This document shows positions 1-6,077 of a stretch of 9,068 nt of DNA, one piece after another. Location of the stretch: the NCBI GenBank assembly GCA_945890905.1, contig CAMDDI010000135.1, forward strand, positions 1-9,068, read 5' to 3'. The notes beneath the pieces were generated by a model. The model did no database searches. It was not told the DNA's origin and was given only the letters and a program-made list of their open reading frames with translations. A program made the position numbers and the translations under genes. Every line of letters begins with the position of its first letter. The stretch's first letter is position 1. This DNA comes from Bacteriovorax stolpii (GTDB taxonomy: Bacteria; Bdellovibrionota; Bacteriovoracia; Bacteriovoracales; Bacteriovoracaceae).

Positions 1-18
1 GAATAAGACGATTTTTCT

Positions 19-44
19 AAAAAAAAAGGACTCCGAAGAGTCCT
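19..44 (-). terminator. Rho-independent terminator with UUCG loop after the oxygenase gene
   Basis: Reading the minus strand, a perfect 7-bp stem (AGGACTC / GAGTCCT, plus-strand 27-33 and 38-44) closes a TTCG tetraloop and is followed at once by eight T residues (plus-strand A run 19-26). It begins 5 nt past the TAA stop of the oxygenase gene. C(UUCG)G loops are known to be exceptionally stable, so this should be an efficient terminator. On the plus strand the hairpin is followed by only a short T run interrupted by GA, so activity in that direction would be weak. Confidence 0.88.
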
Positions 45-49
45 GATTT

Positions 50-1030
50 TTAGTAAGTAGATTTTTGATTTTCTTTATCTTTAATCAAACCAATTTCTTT
101 CAAACGAATCATAAGCCACTCATGAGAATTAATCGACGGGTACTTCTCCCCTGTTCCACGGCATGAGGGAATACAGTTAAGAAGTGTGTCTGGATTTGGA
201 TGAGTAAAATATGGCATAGAGTAACGTGCCTTATTAGCAGCTCCATCAGGATTCACTACTCTATGAGTAGTTGCTGGAATCACATCATTAGTTAAGCGGG
301 AGAGCATATCTCCAGAATCAACAACAAGTTGCTTATCATTGCAATTCACTTTAAGCCACTGGCCATCACGATCCAAAAGCTCAAGACCAGAAGTGGTAGC
401 ACCCACCATGACGGTGATGAGGTTGATGTCTTCATGGGCCGCTGAACGAACAGCATTCTTAGGGGCCATCTCATTAAGTGGTGGATAATGAATCGGACGC
501 AAGATTGAATTTCCATCTTGGAGCATATCGCGGAAAAATGTTTGAGGAACATCTAAGGCCATTCCTAAAGCATCCAGAACAATTGTGGAAGTTGTATCAA
601 GCCCAGAATAGAGTTTCAAAAATGTGTCTTTGAATTCAGGAATTTCTGTCGGCCAAATGTTGGGAGGAAGAAATTTTCCGAACTTAGCAGGATTTACAAG
701 TTCTTCGCGACCCACATGCCAGAACTCTTTTAAGTCAGGATATTTTGAATTCTTAGCGTGTTCAACACCAAAAGCTGTGTAACCACGCTGACCGCCGCCT
801 TCTTTACAAACATATCTTTGTTTTGTTTCAAGTGGGAGTTGGAAAAACTCATGAATCATATCGTAAGCTTTTGAAGTCAGCTTATAATCCACAGGATGAT
901 CTACTAAAATGATGAATCCATAATCCTTAAGGCCAGTGAAAAGATTATTTACGAAAGTTGTTTTATCGTTATTAGTTCCGTTTAAGAAACTCATCAAACT
1001 TAGCTCAGGTACCTTACGAATGGCGTCCAT
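50..1030 (-). CDS. Isopenicillin N synthase family 2-oxoglutarate/Fe(II)-dependent oxygenase
   Basis: This 326-residue protein matches the isopenicillin-N-synthase/2OG-Fe(II) oxygenase family in length and layout. The N-terminal DIOX_N-like part (about 8-130) contains the typical GFIILVDHPVD stretch (38-48). The C-terminal jelly roll (about 175-290) carries the iron facial triad H199-x-D201...H256 and the RxS pair R269/S271, which binds the 2-oxoglutarate carboxylate in this family. It has no signal peptide, so it should be cytoplasmic. The ATG is preceded by a good ribosome site (AAGGGGG about 6 nt upstream). The family hydroxylates, desaturates or cyclises small molecules using O2, Fe(II) and usually 2-oxoglutarate. 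The substrate here cannot be read from sequence, and no biosynthetic partner gene lies next to it. It stands 213 bp from yggS with a candidate promoter of its own and a strong terminator behind it, so it is probably monocistronic. True isopenicillin N synthase activity is unlikely, because no peptide synthetase is nearby. Confidence 0.9.
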   Translation of the reverse strand: MDAIRKVPELSLMSFLNGTNNDKTTFVNNLFTGLKDYGFIILVDHPVDYKLTSKAYDMIHEFFQLPLETKQRYVCKEGGGQRGYTAFGVEHAKNSKYPDLKEFWHVGREELVNPAKFGKFLPPNIWPTEIPEFKDTFLKLYSGLDTTSTIVLDALGMALDVPQTFFRDMLQDGNSILRPIHYPPLNEMAPKNAVRSAAHEDINLITVMVGATTSGLELLDRDGQWLKVNCNDKQLVVDSGDMLSRLTNDVIPATTHRVVNPDGAANKARYSMPYFTHPNPDTLLNCIPSCRGTGEKYPSINSHEWLMIRLKEIGLIKDKENQKSTY

Positions 1031-1157
1031 GACGTCCCCCTTGTAATTTAAAGATGTATCTAAATAAGCCGGGATGACAAGGGTTGTCTAAGCAAAAAAA
1101 GAGATAGGTGCTAGCTGATAAATACCATAGAAATATTACAGGGTTTTATTAGGTAAA

Positions 1158-1186
1158 CTTATACCGAAGGGCCCCAAGTAGGGCAA
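1158..1186 (-). promoter_or_regulatory. Candidate sigma70-type promoter for the oxygenase gene
   Basis: On the minus strand TTGCCC (1181-1186, 4/6 to TTGACA) and TATAAG (1158-1163, 5/6 to TATAAT) are separated by exactly 17 bp. Transcription would start near 1151 and leave a leader of about 120 nt before the oxygenase ATG. The -10 lies inside an imperfect inverted repeat (GGTA...TACC, 1152-1165). I saw no convincing intrinsic terminator for yggS in this 213-bp gap, so read-through from the upstream operon is also possible. A second, weaker start (TTGTCA, 16 bp, TACATC) closer to the gene was also seen. The call rests on consensus matching only. Confidence 0.35.
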
Positions 1187-1243
1187 ACTGAGAGCGTAGA
1201 TCCTAAATCCAGCTGACTTTCCACTTCTAGCAGGCGAGTCCTT

Positions 1244-1912
1244 TCATGTGAACATCATAGTCCCAAGGCGGATCCAGTTGGAGCCTTCTTCAATGGCAAT
1301 TTGATAATCTTGACTCATACCCATACTGGTTAACAGTTTTATTCCTAAATCAGATTCTAACTTTTCTTTTTCCACTAGAAGTTCTTCAAAGCAGCGTCTG
1401 GCCTCAGCTTCAAAAGCATCCGTGCGCACAGTTCCCATGGTCATTAGTCCTGCGAGTTTTATTTTCGAAGACTTCAGGGCCAATTCTGCAGCTGAACAAA
1501 GATCCGTGTAAGCTTCAAATCCAGACTTGGCATCTTCTTTTGAAGTATTAAACTGCAAAAATATCTGGATAGTTTTTTCTATTCGATCTTGGGCCCGGAT
1601 AATTTTATCTAGTAATTCCCGGTCATCCACTGAGTGGATGGCGTAGAGATGTGGAATTCCTAACAGCTGATTTATTTTATTAGTTTGGAGATGCCCTATC
1701 ATGTGCCAGCGAATTTCTGGGCACTGATCTTTTAATTCTTGGGATTTTTCCATCAACTCTTGGACCCGGTTTTCACCGAAGTCGCGATGACCTAATTGGT
1801 AGTAGGCCAAGATATCTGAAATGGGACGAGTTTTACTGACAATCAGAAGCTGGCAATGAGGTGGGAGCTGACTTGTTATGGCCTTTAAATGTGCCTTGTA
1901 CTTTTCAAGCAT
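1244..1912 (-). CDS. yggS: YggS/PROSC-family pyridoxal phosphate homeostasis protein
   Basis: This is a single-domain alanine-racemase-like TIM-barrel protein that binds PLP without a known catalytic reaction and buffers the cellular PLP and amino-acid pools. Numbered from a GTG at 1924, the hallmarks are the PLP lysine K31 in LLIVSKTRP, FGENRVQE (49-56), WHMIGHLQTNK (73-83), FNTSKEDAKSGF (125-136), GLMTMG (159-164) and the C-terminal TSMGMSQDYQIAIEEGSNW with RLGTMMF, which forms the phosphate-binding end. I prefer the ATG at 1912 (222 residues) over the GTG at 1924 because an AAAGGTGA ribosome site lies 8 nt upstream of that ATG. The gene then overlaps the preceding small gene by 8 nt (ATGCTTGA), implying translational coupling. 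It is the last gene of the run that starts with the PilZ gene. Bacterial yggS often sits in unrelated housekeeping operons, so the neighbourhood says little about its job. Confidence 0.93.
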   Translation of the reverse strand: MLEKYKAHLKAITSQLPPHCQLLIVSKTRPISDILAYYQLGHRDFGENRVQELMEKSQELKDQCPEIRWHMIGHLQTNKINQLLGIPHLYAIHSVDDRELLDKIIRAQDRIEKTIQIFLQFNTSKEDAKSGFEAYTDLCSAAELALKSSKIKLAGLMTMGTVRTDAFEAEARRCFEELLVEKEKLESDLGIKLLTSMGMSQDYQIAIEEGSNWIRLGTMMFT

Positions 1913-2243
1913 CTCCCTCTTCACCTTTGGTTTTCTTTTTTTTCTTTAAGCTTATCGTAGCCTTCACTTCAAAGTCGTATTTCTCGACAAGTTTATCAAT
2001 CTCTTTAGTAAGATCAATCTTGTCCAAATAAGATTTTAATTCATTCTTTACTGAAGCTACAAATTCAGTTTTGGTATTCTTGGCGTTCTCAACAAGTGAG
2101 CCCACCATATCTTTGGGAAGAGGCACGTCTTTGAGGAGTGCACGTACACTCTCTTCAGTCATGAACGCGGCGGTAACACCTGTGGTGAGAACCTTCTTGA
2201 GAAGATCCCCGAGTTTTCCGTCTTTATCGCGGTTATCATCCAT
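1905..2243 (-). CDS. Small phasin-like / coiled-coil protein with lysine-rich tail
   Basis: This is a 112-residue soluble protein with no signal peptide or membrane segment. The N-terminal part (about 9-60) reads as amphipathic helix with a KKVLTTGVTAAFMTEESVRALL stretch (16-37). That stretch resembles the start of short PhaF/phasin-like proteins, in which a KK-hydrophobic segment is followed by 'T-E-E' and a long helix. The middle (60-95) is heptad-like and highly charged. The tail holds five consecutive lysines (100-104) followed by an acidic end (GEEGDA). The phasin assignment is an inference from this general pattern, and no PHA synthase gene is visible. Its ATG overlaps the stop codon of the upstream START-fold gene (TAATG), and its own stop overlaps yggS, so the three are probably translated as a coupled set. 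It could equally be a lineage-specific protein that works with the START-fold neighbour. Confidence 0.75.
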   Translation of the reverse strand: MDDNRDKDGKLGDLLKKVLTTGVTAAFMTEESVRALLKDVPLPKDMVGSLVENAKNTKTEFVASVKNELKSYLDKIDLTKEIDKLVEKYDFEVKATISLKKKKKTKGEEGDA

Positions 2244-2674
2244 TATAAACTCTCTGCTCTTTTAGCGAAGGCTCGCATGGTGAGTGGAAGATTTGTGTTA
2301 ACAAGTGTTTTCTCGATCATTCCAAGGCCGGGGAGAAAACCTTTGAGTTCAACTTCCAAAGAATAAGTGGCTTCAGTTTTACTAGGGCCTAAAGATTTTA
2401 AATTCCAGCGGCCATTGTTGAGCTTCATCATATCCCCTGTGACAAGTGACCAACTCACTTTTTCATTGGGAACATGGGCGAGCTTAATGGTGTAGCTAAT
2501 TTCTTTAATTAAACTGATATTCATTTTTACTGTTGCACCTTCAGCTGAATCATTGCTGATATCAACTGACTTCACCCCATCAACAAACTGCGGATAGTTT
2601 TTATAATCCACAATCGCCTGATAAAGTTTTTCTACAGGAACATCATAAACTTCAGTACGTTCTGCTTTGGCCAT
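2243..2674 (-). CDS. COQ10/RatA-like SRPBCC (START-fold) protein
   Basis: This 143-residue protein spans essentially one SRPBCC/polyketide-cyclase fold domain of the COQ10/RatA type. Visible family features are the opening strand followed by VPVEKLYQAIVDYKNYPQFV (13-32, with the conserved YPxF), the central alternating strands, and a long C-terminal helix (NLPLTMRAFAKRAESL). Such folds bind hydrophobic ligands in a central cavity. Known relatives bind ubiquinone or affect ribosome association, but which role applies here is not evident. A TTG two codons upstream (2680) is in frame. I chose the ATG at 2674 because AAAAAAGGA sits 8 nt before it, just after the glpX stop codon. The gap to glpX is 18 nt, and the 3' end overlaps the next ATG as TAATG. 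It probably acts in the cytoplasm or at the membrane surface. Confidence 0.85.
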   Translation of the reverse strand: MAKAERTEVYDVPVEKLYQAIVDYKNYPQFVDGVKSVDISNDSAEGATVKMNISLIKEISYTIKLAHVPNEKVSWSLVTGDMMKLNNGRWNLKSLGPSKTEATYSLEVELKGFLPGLGMIEKTLVNTNLPLTMRAFAKRAESL

Positions 2675-2692
2675 GAACAAAATCCTTTTTTA

Positions 2693-3646
2693 TTAATATC
2701 TCGGTTTTTTATCAAAGTGGTGTTCGGCACGGATGTGACGAATTGTTCCGGATTCACTTCTCATGACTAGAGAATGGGAAGTGCAACCCCAAGGTTTAAA
2801 CACAATTCCGTCTAAAAAATTTCCTTGTGTCACCCCAGTGGCGACAAACATAAGGTTTCCTCGGGCAAGGTCTTCGATCTGGAAAACGCGGTTGATATCA
2901 TCCACGCCCATTCTTTTAGCGCGTTCAATCTCACCTTGATTTCGTGGTTGCAGAATTCCTTGAAACTCTCCACGCAAACATTGAAGAGCAGCGGCGGCTA
3001 TAACTCCCTCCGGGGCTCCACCAATACCAAAGAGTATATCAATCCCTGAATTTGGAGTGGCAGTCGCAATGGCCGCAGAAACGTCACCATCTCCGATGAG
3101 ATAGATTCGTGCACCTGCTGAGCGGATCTCTTCAATTAATTCTTTATGGCGAGGGCGATCAAGAACAATCGCTGTGAGATCGGCGATCCGACATTTTTTT
3201 ATGTCCGCTAAGCGCTTTAAATTTTCTGTTGGTGATTGGCGGATATCTAATTTACCACGGGCCTCAGGTCCCGCTGCAATTTTTAGCATGTAAGTATCGG
3301 GGGCATGAAGAAGGCCTCCAGGTTCACCGATGGCCATTACCGAAATAGAATTGTATCCACCGTGAGCACAGATGGTTGTCCCTTCAAGAGGATCAAGCGC
3401 AATTTCTAATTTAGGCCCATTGCGAGTTCCAACTTCTTCACCAATATAGAGCATAGGAGCTTCATCTCGCTCGCCTTCTCCAATAACCACCGTTGCTTGG
3501 CAATCTATTGAGTCGAGCATGCTTCTCATGGCATCTACTGCGGCCTGATCAGCTGCTTTCTCATCACCACGTCCCATGAGACGAGCAGAGGCAATGGCAG
3601 CTGCTTCAGTTACACGTACGAATTCCATCGCTAAATTTCGATTCAT
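2693..3646 (-). CDS. glpX: Class II fructose-1,6-bisphosphatase
   Basis: GlpX hydrolyses fructose-1,6-bisphosphate to fructose-6-phosphate and phosphate, the committed step of gluconeogenesis, in the cytoplasm. The 317-residue protein covers the whole family. It shows VIGEGERDEAPMLYIGEEVG (54-73), LDPLEGTT (84-91), the YNSISVMAIG segment and GGAPEG (209-214). The metal ligands known from E. coli GlpX (D33, E57, D85, E88, E213) fall at the same residue numbers here, as does T90. The catalytic lysine of E. coli (K29) is replaced by the order E29-K30 (GRGDEKAAD), a variant I recall from other GlpX proteins. The ATG has an AAGGGA ribosome site 5-6 nt upstream. It lies 61 bp downstream of the PilZ gene, with a candidate promoter and inverted repeat in that gap, and 18 nt upstream of the START-fold gene. 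A PilZ neighbour hints at, but does not show, a c-di-GMP link. Confidence 0.97.
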   Translation of the reverse strand: MNRNLAMEFVRVTEAAAIASARLMGRGDEKAADQAAVDAMRSMLDSIDCQATVVIGEGERDEAPMLYIGEEVGTRNGPKLEIALDPLEGTTICAHGGYNSISVMAIGEPGGLLHAPDTYMLKIAAGPEARGKLDIRQSPTENLKRLADIKKCRIADLTAIVLDRPRHKELIEEIRSAGARIYLIGDGDVSAAIATATPNSGIDILFGIGGAPEGVIAAAALQCLRGEFQGILQPRNQGEIERAKRMGVDDINRVFQIEDLARGNLMFVATGVTQGNFLDGIVFKPWGCTSHSLVMRSESGTIRHIRAEHHFDKKPRY

Positions 3647-3671
3647 TGACTTCCCTTGATCGAGTTACCCT

Positions 3672-3703
3672 TAGAGTCTACTAGGAATTTTGGACTCTAT
3701 GAA
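3672..3703 (-). promoter_or_regulatory. Candidate glpX promoter covered by a 7-bp inverted repeat
   Basis: The 61-bp gap upstream of glpX holds a perfect inverted repeat, TAGAGTC (3672-3678) and GACTCTA (3693-3699), with half-site centres 21 bp apart, i.e. two helical turns. On the minus strand it overlaps a possible promoter: TTCATA (3698-3703, 4/6), 17-bp spacer, TAGACT (3675-3680, 4/6). Transcription would start near 3668 and give a leader of about 21 nt containing the AAGGGA ribosome site. No T run follows the repeat, so it is not a standard terminator for the PilZ gene. An operator for a dimeric regulator is a reasonable inference. Confidence 0.35.
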
Positions 3704-3707
3704 GGAT

Positions 3708-4424
3708 TTAACTCAATTGACGGTGCAGCAAAGTTTTAACTTCGTCTGGAAGAAGTTCTGAGGAGATATGTTTGAGGAGATCTTGAACCCGTCTAAGTTT
3801 TTCCACTTCGATATTGTTATCAATTTGAAAAACCCATTCGTCTTCGTTGATTAGAGGTGAATCTACATTTCTTTTTGACAGGATTCGTCCAGTTTTTAGT
3901 CCTGCGCCATCTTCCCATTCCACAAAAACTTCTAAGAAGAGAATTTGGAATTTAGATATTTCTCCATCCATATGCTGCCAGACAAAAAGTTCTACGGGAC
4001 CATCTGAACGCAGCCAGTATTTCAGGCGGGCCGGGATTTCCAGACCATCATCAAGTTTATGTAAAGGCTTAAGATTTTTTACAAGTTGTTCAATACTTAA
4101 AAAATTCTGCACTCGATCAAGCACTTCTCTTTTCTTTTGAAATTCTACCCCGATGCGCTGACCAGCATGCCATTTTACTGTACCTGAAATATCCAGCGTT
4201 TTTCCCATCCAGTGAATGCTTCCACGAACCAAAGAATCCTGATTAAAATTTGATTCTTCATCTTTAAGTGAAAGTTGCATACCAGTGAAAGAGATATCTT
4301 TGACTTCAAAAACCCGAGAGGTATCGTCGGCTTTAAAAGTCAGATAACAGAAAGGAAAGCGCGGGAGCACTCTCTTCTCATGCTTTTCAAAATCAGATTT
4401 AATCACATTAAAACGTCGTTCCAT
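3708..4424 (-). CDS. PilZ-domain protein with unknown C-terminal region
   Basis: This 238-residue cytoplasmic protein has an N-terminal PilZ domain (about 14-105), the c-di-GMP receptor fold. Both binding motifs are intact: R18-x3-R22 (RVLPR) and D43-x-S45-x2-G48 (DISFTG). The strand GTVKWHAGQRIGVEFQ (81-96) closes the barrel. The remaining ~130 residues (about 106-238) are not a family I recognise. They contain the strand-rich segment FQILFLEVFVEWEDG and a charged C-terminal helix (VEKLRRVQDLLKHISSELL). The frame stays open upstream to a TTG at 4475, but I chose the ATG at 4424. A clear GAGGTG ribosome site precedes it, and an upstream in-frame ATG (4448) lies within the predicted -10 box. 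It is the first gene of the run leading to glpX and yggS, and it is divergent from pgsA. It probably acts as a c-di-GMP-dependent effector, but its partner is unknown. Confidence 0.87.
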   Translation of the reverse strand: MERRFNVIKSDFEKHEKRVLPRFPFCYLTFKADDTSRVFEVKDISFTGMQLSLKDEESNFNQDSLVRGSIHWMGKTLDISGTVKWHAGQRIGVEFQKKREVLDRVQNFLSIEQLVKNLKPLHKLDDGLEIPARLKYWLRSDGPVELFVWQHMDGEISKFQILFLEVFVEWEDGAGLKTGRILSKRNVDSPLINEDEWVFQIDNNIEVEKLRRVQDLLKHISSELLPDEVKTLLHRQLS

Positions 4425-4446
4425 ATACACCTCAGTTAATCTCGTC

Positions 4447-4475
4447 ATTGTATGGGTATGTGAGAGTTTCCCCAA
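4447..4475 (-). promoter_or_regulatory. Candidate promoter of the PilZ-glpX-yggS gene run
   Basis: On the minus strand TTGGGG (4470-4475, 3/6) and TACAAT (4447-4452, 5/6) are 17 bp apart. The predicted start near 4440 gives a leader of about 16 nt that holds only the GAGGTG ribosome site (4428-4433) before the ATG at 4424. This supports the shorter PilZ reading frame. It lies back to back with the pgsA promoter, with 26 bp between the two -35 boxes. Confidence 0.5.
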
Positions 4476-4501
4476 GCTAGGTAAAGACTGCTGATAAAGC
4501 T

Positions 4502-4530
4502 TTGCCTCAGGACCCCTTGATTGATATTAT
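4502..4530 (+). promoter_or_regulatory. Candidate promoter of pgsA-serB-LRR operon, probably giving a leaderless mRNA
   Basis: TTGCCT (4502-4507, 4/6) and TATTAT (4525-4530, 5/6) are separated by 17 bp. A start 7 nt past the -10 would fall at about 4537, i.e. 2-3 nt before the pgsA ATG at 4540. No ribosome-binding sequence is present between the -10 and the ATG, and an in-frame TGA at 4522-4524 rules out an upstream start. The palindrome AAAGCTTT (4496-4503) overlaps the -35 box and could be a regulator site, but it is short. Confidence 0.55.
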
Positions 4531-4539
4531 GGGCACAAC

Positions 4540-5187
4540 ATGGAAAAACACGATTTAGATTTAGAGATTGATAATTTACCTAATCGATTAACCTTCTTTC
4601 GAATGTTGATGATTCCAGTTGTGGTTCTTACTCTTTATTTTACTAAAGTCACTCCCGACTGGCTTATGCCTTACCATAAATATTTAGGCCACATTGCCTG
4701 TTGGATTTTTGTCGCTGCTTCCATTACTGATTTTTTTGACGGTTACTTTGCTCGCAAATATAACATCGTCACTGTATTTGGATCATTTCTTGATCCCATC
4801 GCCGATAAATTTTTGGTGGTATCATCTTTAATCATGTTACTGGCGCTGGATCGCGTGCATTCAATTGTGGTGATCATTCTCGTTCTGCGAGAAATGTATA
4901 TGACTTCCCTTCGCCTCCTGGCCATGACCGAAGAAATCAGTGTACCAGTAAGTTCATGGGGAAAATGGAAAACCACCACTCAAATGGTGGCAACCCCCAT
5001 GCTCATGGTGAATGAAACTTTTTTATGGATTCCTTTTGATATGGTAGGGACAGTACTGATGTATGTGGCCGCTTTCTTATCTTTAGGATCAGCAATTCTT
5101 TATTCGATCTCCATGATTAAAAAACTGCGAGAAAACCGCCTAGAGAAAAAGAAACTCAAAAAGCAAAGACTCAAGGGAGAGACATGA
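4540..5187 (+). CDS. pgsA: CDP-diacylglycerol--glycerol-3-phosphate 3-phosphatidyltransferase (PGP synthase)
   Basis: PgsA is an inner-membrane enzyme that joins CDP-diacylglycerol and glycerol-3-phosphate to phosphatidylglycerophosphate, the committed step to phosphatidylglycerol and cardiolipin. The 215-residue protein has the complete CDP-alcohol phosphotransferase signature D64-x2-D67-G68-x2-A71-R72-x8-G81-x3-D85-x3-D89, whose aspartates bind the metals. The family-typical NLPNRLTFFRMLMIP (12-26) opens the fold. Several hydrophobic membrane segments follow (about 22-38, 50-64, 91-103, 108-117, 155-170, 172-190). An 11-residue acidic N-terminal extension (MEKHDLDLEID) and a strongly basic tail (194-215) flank the core. 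The tail may sit at the negatively charged membrane surface. A related enzyme, phosphatidylserine synthase, shares the signature, but the N-terminal NLPNxLTxxR pattern favours PgsA. No ribosome site is seen upstream. The stop overlaps the serB start as ATGA. Confidence 0.93.
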   Translation: MEKHDLDLEIDNLPNRLTFFRMLMIPVVVLTLYFTKVTPDWLMPYHKYLGHIACWIFVAASITDFFDGYFARKYNIVTVFGSFLDPIADKFLVVSSLIMLLALDRVHSIVVIILVLREMYMTSLRLLAMTEEISVPVSSWGKWKTTTQMVATPMLMVNETFLWIPFDMVGTVLMYVAAFLSLGSAILYSISMIKKLRENRLEKKKLKKQRLKGET

Positions 5188-6077
5188 ACTCCTATGTTTT
5201 TGTCGCCGTAGGATCAGGGCCTTTAAATCCTCACTTCATTAATTCTCTCATTCAAACATTTAAACACTTCAAATTGACTCACGAAAATCTTGAGACTTCT
5301 TCTGCACTTCTTCAAATCTCTCTTCAATCTCCAGAAAAGCTTGATCCAGAAAAATTTAAAATGGCCCTCATGGATATCAGCAATATTTACAAAATTGATG
5401 CCGCCATCTTTGAAGAAGATTTTTTCCGCAAAGGCAAAAAACTTGTGGTTTTTGATATGGACTCAACTCTTATCCAACATGAAGTCATCGATGAAATGGC
5501 CCTTGTTTACGGTATAGGCGATAAAGTAAAACTCATTACTGAGCGGGCCATGAATGGTGAGCTCAACTTTGATCAGGCCTTGCGGGAGCGAGTGGCCCTA
5601 CTTAAGGGTCTTCCTCGGGCAGAGATGGAAAACATTTATTCAAATCTAAAAATCACTCCTGGAGTTGAAAAATTTATTCAAACTGTCAGGGCCCATGGAT
5701 ATAAGACCGCGATTGTCTCCGGCGGATTTAAATATTTTGCGGAAAAATTTAAAACTCGTCTTCATATGGATTACGCTTTCGCCAATGATCTGGATTGGGA
5801 TGGAGAGGTTTTAAGCGGCAAAGTCTCTGGCGAAATAATTAATGCTCAAAAAAAAGCTGAGCTTTTAGATCATATCGCTAAATTAGAAAAGATTGATATC
5901 TCTCAAGTAGTGGCCGTGGGTGATGGGGCCAATGATCTTTTGATGCTTGCTCATGCAGGCCTAGGTGTTGCTTTTCACGCCAAACAGAAAGTCCGGGAAC
6001 AATCCCGTCATCAAGTTAGTCACGGACCCATGACAACTCTACTTTATTTTTTAGGCATTCCGGGGGATCACACATGA
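5184..6077 (+). CDS. serB: Phosphoserine phosphatase
   Basis: SerB dephosphorylates L-3-phosphoserine to L-serine, the last step of serine synthesis, in the cytoplasm. The 297-residue protein has a divergent N-terminal ACT-like region (about 1-80) followed by a HAD-type phosphatase domain. The nucleophile motif is VVFDMDSTL (88-96, with D91 and D93). Motif II is IVSGGFKYFA (167-176, S169). The motif III lysine lies in NAQKKA (K213/K214). Motif IV is VGDGANDLLML (235-245, D237, D241). The helical cap that selects phosphoserine lies around 97-160 and begins with the family-typical HEVIDEMA. The length and domain order match two-domain SerB proteins. Translation is coupled to pgsA by a 4-nt ATGA overlap with an AGGGAGAG ribosome site upstream, and the stop overlaps the next ATG in the same way. 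Pairing serB with pgsA is not a standard metabolic operon, so the grouping may reflect shared growth-rate control. Confidence 0.95.
   Translation: MNSYVFVAVGSGPLNPHFINSLIQTFKHFKLTHENLETSSALLQISLQSPEKLDPEKFKMALMDISNIYKIDAAIFEEDFFRKGKKLVVFDMDSTLIQHEVIDEMALVYGIGDKVKLITERAMNGELNFDQALRERVALLKGLPRAEMENIYSNLKITPGVEKFIQTVRAHGYKTAIVSGGFKYFAEKFKTRLHMDYAFANDLDWDGEVLSGKVSGEIINAQKKAELLDHIAKLEKIDISQVVAVGDGANDLLMLAHAGLGVAFHAKQKVREQSRHQVSHGPMTTLLYFLGIPGDHT

Noticed and set aside
1090..1140. T7 run on the minus strand (plus 1096-1102) as a yggS terminator
   Set aside because: Only a bulged 5-bp stem can be drawn before it, which is too weak to call.
1140..1200. GC-rich GCCC/GGGC hairpin downstream of yggS as a terminator
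   Set aside because: The stem is only 4 bp and no T run follows it on the minus strand.
4425..4475. Longer PilZ reading frame starting at TTG 4475 or ATG 4448
   Set aside because: Neither has a ribosome site, and both overlap the predicted promoter. ATG 4424 has GAGGTG.
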